Position numbers and translations under genes: made by a program. This document shows, in pieces, positions 33,286 to 35,654 of a stretch of DNA of 35,654 nucleotides (its first letter is position 1; each line of letters begins with the position of its first letter). This DNA is from Verrucomicrobiota bacterium (GTDB lineage Bacteria > Verrucomicrobiota > Verrucomicrobiia > Verrucomicrobiales > V1-33): NCBI GenBank assembly GCA_003402705.1, contig QQNF01000044.1, positions 1-35,654 of the forward strand, read 5' to 3'. The notes beneath the pieces are model-generated. The model was not told the DNA's origin. It was given only the letters and a program-made list of their open reading frames with translations, and did not search any database.

Positions 33286-33623
33286 CACAATTGTCAGGAA
33301 TGGCGATACTTCCGGCCGCCTCAGGCTTTCCTGAGACCAGCCATTGTTCGGAATTCGCCGAACGCAGTTTCCTACCTTCCGGAAAAATGAATTCAAGCTA
33401 ATACTTTCGGATCGCGACACTTTTCCACGTAGGCCTGCTGCCATCCCAACAGTCTCTTGATCTGACACTTGCGCGACACCCGAAACGACGGCCTCCCCAC
33501 AGCCCGCGATGCCGCCTCGTCGCCAAAATCGCGCCCCGTCAAAACCGCATGCCTTCCTCGCATTCATCACAGGTTCATACAGAGATACCGATCTCGCTCC
33601 CCGTTCTACATCGGCCTCACCCC
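33286..33623 (-). promoter_or_regulatory. Regulatory gap upstream of the GbsR-like gene
   Basis: This 338-bp stretch lies between a GT2 stop and the regulator start. It is noticeably less GC-rich than the flanks, with AT-rich runs near 33385-33400, and is the likely promoter region for the regulator and following operon. A perfect inverted repeat CTCAGG-CTTT-CCTGAG (33320-33335) lies about 40 bp before the start codon and could be an operator or a leader hairpin. No convincing -35/-10 pair was assigned, so this is an inference from position and composition. Confidence 0.4.
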
Positions 33624-34586
33624 TCAGTTTAGCGGCCACCTCAACGCCTGCGTCGCCCTCCCCAGCGTCTGCGCCTGCCGCAACTCATGCAGATCCCGCG
33701 CTAAATCCGCCGTCTCCCCTCCCTTCCCATCATCGGGCCCTCTCAAATCTCCCGCCACCCACCGCATCAAATCCTTCAGCCCGATCAGCCACGCCAGCGG
33801 CGACCTCGCCCGCCAGTCATGCAGCCGCCTCAGCGCCGCCTGCCCACGCCCAATCCCCGAAAACAGCCGCAGCAAATACGGCTTCGCCATCCGCGACGGC
33901 GGCAGCACGTGCTCCATCCTCATCCCCGGTTCATACCAGCACTCCATCCCCAGCATCCTCGCCGCCACCGATACCGCCAGATCCCCGCCGCTGATCAAAT
34001 CGTTCCCCCGCCGGTCCGAAATCCGCTCCCGAAACCGGAACTCATCAAAGATCCTCAACAACAGCCCCCGTCGCACACACATCCCCGCACCCACTATCCC
34101 TGAACCCGTGCCATCCACCAGCACCGGATGCGGTCCAAGATCGACAATCGCCAGCGCAAACCCCGCCACCGCCTCCGCCAGCGGCGTCGGCGCCGCCTCC
34201 CAGCACGCCTCCACCTTCCCCCCGATCACTCCCGCATTCACTCTCCTCGCAAACGCTCCCACCGCCAACTCCAGCCAATCAGGCGACGGAACATTGTCAT
34301 CATCCACAAAACACACCACCTCCCCCCTCGCCTCCCGCGCCGCACGCTCCCGCGCAAAGGACAACCCCTGGTTTCCTTCCGTCACCACCCGACCGCTCAT
34401 CCGGCAGTCGCTCCGCCCCAGCCACCCCTCCACCACACTCACCGTTTCGTCAGTACTCGCATTGTCCACCACCACCACCTCCCAGCTCTCCGTAAGAAAC
34501 GTCTGCCGCTCCAGCGCCGCCAGCACCCGCGGCAATCGCTCCGCACCGTTATACGTGCAGACCGCCACCGTCGCCCGCAACGCCAT
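33624..34586 (-). CDS. GT2 family glycosyltransferase
   Basis: The 320-residue GT-A protein begins MALRATVAVCTYNGAERLPR. VVVVDNASTDETVSVVEGW is the DNxSxD motif and GLSFARERAAREARGEVVCF the middle segment. VDDDNVPSPDWLELAVGAFA holds the DDD metal site. AGMCVRRGLLLRIFDEF, LISGGDLAVSVAARMLGMEC and EHVLPPSRMAKPYLLRLFSG form the acceptor side. It parallels the GT2 at 28552-29508 block for block. ATG 34586 has a strong ribosome site (GGGAGGAG) and is preferred to ATG 34712, which has none and would add 42 unrelated residues. It follows the partial flippase, making a flippase-GT2 pair. Confidence 0.92.
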   Translation of the reverse strand: MALRATVAVCTYNGAERLPRVLAALERQTFLTESWEVVVVDNASTDETVSVVEGWLGRSDCRMSGRVVTEGNQGLSFARERAAREARGEVVCFVDDDNVPSPDWLELAVGAFARRVNAGVIGGKVEACWEAAPTPLAEAVAGFALAIVDLGPHPVLVDGTGSGIVGAGMCVRRGLLLRIFDEFRFRERISDRRGNDLISGGDLAVSVAARMLGMECWYEPGMRMEHVLPPSRMAKPYLLRLFSGIGRGQAALRRLHDWRARSPLAWLIGLKDLMRWVAGDLRGPDDGKGGETADLARDLHELRQAQTLGRATQALRWPLN

Positions 34587-34723
34587 CGTCTCCTCCCTCT
34601 CCTCAGCTATCCCCACCAGCCGATCACCAGCAGCAAGCACCCGCACCGGCACTTCACCAGCGGCATCTGCAACCCTCCCAGCCTCTACTGTTCGATCTGA
34701 TGATGCTTTCATAACGACATGTT

Positions 34724-35481
34724 TCAGCTGCGGCGCAACCTCCCCGTCAGGGTGCGCCATGCGTTGAAGCCAACCATCCGGTTCAGCCCATAAAGAGACC
34801 CGGCCACCGCAGCCGCCGTCAGCGCCACCCCAGCCACCATCCCCGGCACCCCGGAAACCACCCGCGTCACCCCATAACCCACACCCAGCAGCAGCCAGTG
34901 ACCAGCCACAATCAACAGGCTCCTCCGGCTGAATCGAAACGATGTCACCACCCGCCCGCATCCCCACACAAACACCCCGAACAAAAACGCCGACACCGCT
35001 CCCGCCACCCCTGCTCCCTCCAACCCCCACCACCCCAAACAAACCACCAGCAGCACCAGACCGCATACCGCCCCGAACGCCTCCGACGCCATGAACAACC
35101 CCTTCCGGCTCCGCGCCATCATGATATAGCCAATCGGCCACGCCACCACCCGGAACGATGCCCCGAACGACATCAGCGGCACCAGCGGCACCGCCCCGGA
35201 AAAATCCCGCGAAAACGCCAACCCAAGCACCACCGGAGCCAGCGTCACCATCCCGCACAACGCCGGCGTCGCCAGCAGTACCCCCACCTCAATCTGCTCG
35301 TTCACCAACCGGTTCACCACTCCCGATGCGCCTGCCGCCGCCGTCAGCCGCGGATAAAAATCCGACCCCATCGCCGTCAGAATCATCTGCACCGCATACC
35401 CGGACAGCGTCCACGCCGCCGTGTACAATCCCAGCGCAGCAAGCCCCCCATGCCCCATGATCAGCACCCGCGACCAGCACC
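34724..35481 (-). CDS. Polysaccharide flippase-like membrane protein (C-terminal part, partial)
   Basis: The open frame holds about 250 residues with six to eight hydrophobic helices: GLAALGLYTAAWTLSGYAVQ, GVLLATPALCGMVTLAPVVL, LVPLMSFGASFRVVAWPIGY, LFMASEAFGAVCGLVLLVVC and a C-terminal pair. The segment MGSDFYPRLTAAAGASGVVN is typical of the periplasmic face of MVF/Wzx flippases, so this is the C-terminal half of a second flippase. The N-terminal half is cut by the window edge and by poly-C sequence from 35480 on. It ends 137 bp before the GT2 start. Its function should match that of the protein at 29526-31073 but the substrate may differ. Confidence 0.85.

Positions 35482-35654
<173 letters not shown>

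Overview
The window is a GC-rich bacterial chromosome segment dominated by a cell-surface polysaccharide (O-antigen/capsule/EPS type) biosynthesis locus. Nearly all real genes from about 2990 to the right edge lie on the minus strand, so the locus is transcribed right to left and probably begins beyond position 35654. The only clear plus-strand gene is xylA (300-1619), which closes with a strong intrinsic terminator. High GC, the mixture of glycosyltransferase families and repeated IS66-type transposase debris fit a Verrucomicrobiota-like (Opitutales-like) or planctomycete-like genome. That taxonomic guess is an inference; no rRNA or marker gene is present.

Layout from left to right. (1) 1-1700: an unassigned gene end, a CACTTCY tandem repeat, xylA and its terminator. 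(2) 1726-2990: leftward terminator and a decayed IS66 element apparently nested in a second IS66 remnant. (3) 2990-4860: relic operon of a frameshifted GT2, a methyltransferase and the tail of a YfhO-like membrane protein. (4) 5163-5603: IS66-like transposase debris. (5) 5731-10199: five tightly overlapping genes (SDR epimerase, TIM-barrel sugar isomerase, FAD oxidoreductase, two GT2s), the most interesting unit here. (6) 10230-10790: truncated GT4 copy joined to IS66 debris. (7) 10783-15315: GT4, GT-C membrane glycosyltransferase, polyprenyl-phosphate-type GT2 and a small membrane ORF. (8) 15480-15720: another IS66 fragment. (9) 15722-25613: six GT4 or related glycosyltransferases and a GT2, a WcaF-like acetyltransferase and an O-antigen ligase/polymerase. 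(10) 25672-32684: two acyltransferase-3 proteins, a GT2, a Wzx-like flippase, a pyruvyl transferase and a YdcF-family protein. (11) 32806-33285: a GbsR/MarR-like regulator. (12) 33624-35481: a second flippase-GT2 pair, with the flippase cut by the window edge, then a poly-C stretch that looks like sequencing failure.

Together these encode Wzx/Wzy-type synthesis. Glycosyltransferases build a lipid-linked repeat unit. The unit is decorated by O-acetyl and pyruvyl groups, flipped by Wzx-like proteins, and polymerised or ligated by the Wzy/WaaL-like protein. Two flippases but one recognisable polymerase/ligase suggest that more than one glycan, or two merged loci, are represented. Recombination scars (truncated genes, a 334-bp duplication, IS66 remnants at several junctions) show that the locus was assembled and trimmed in pieces.
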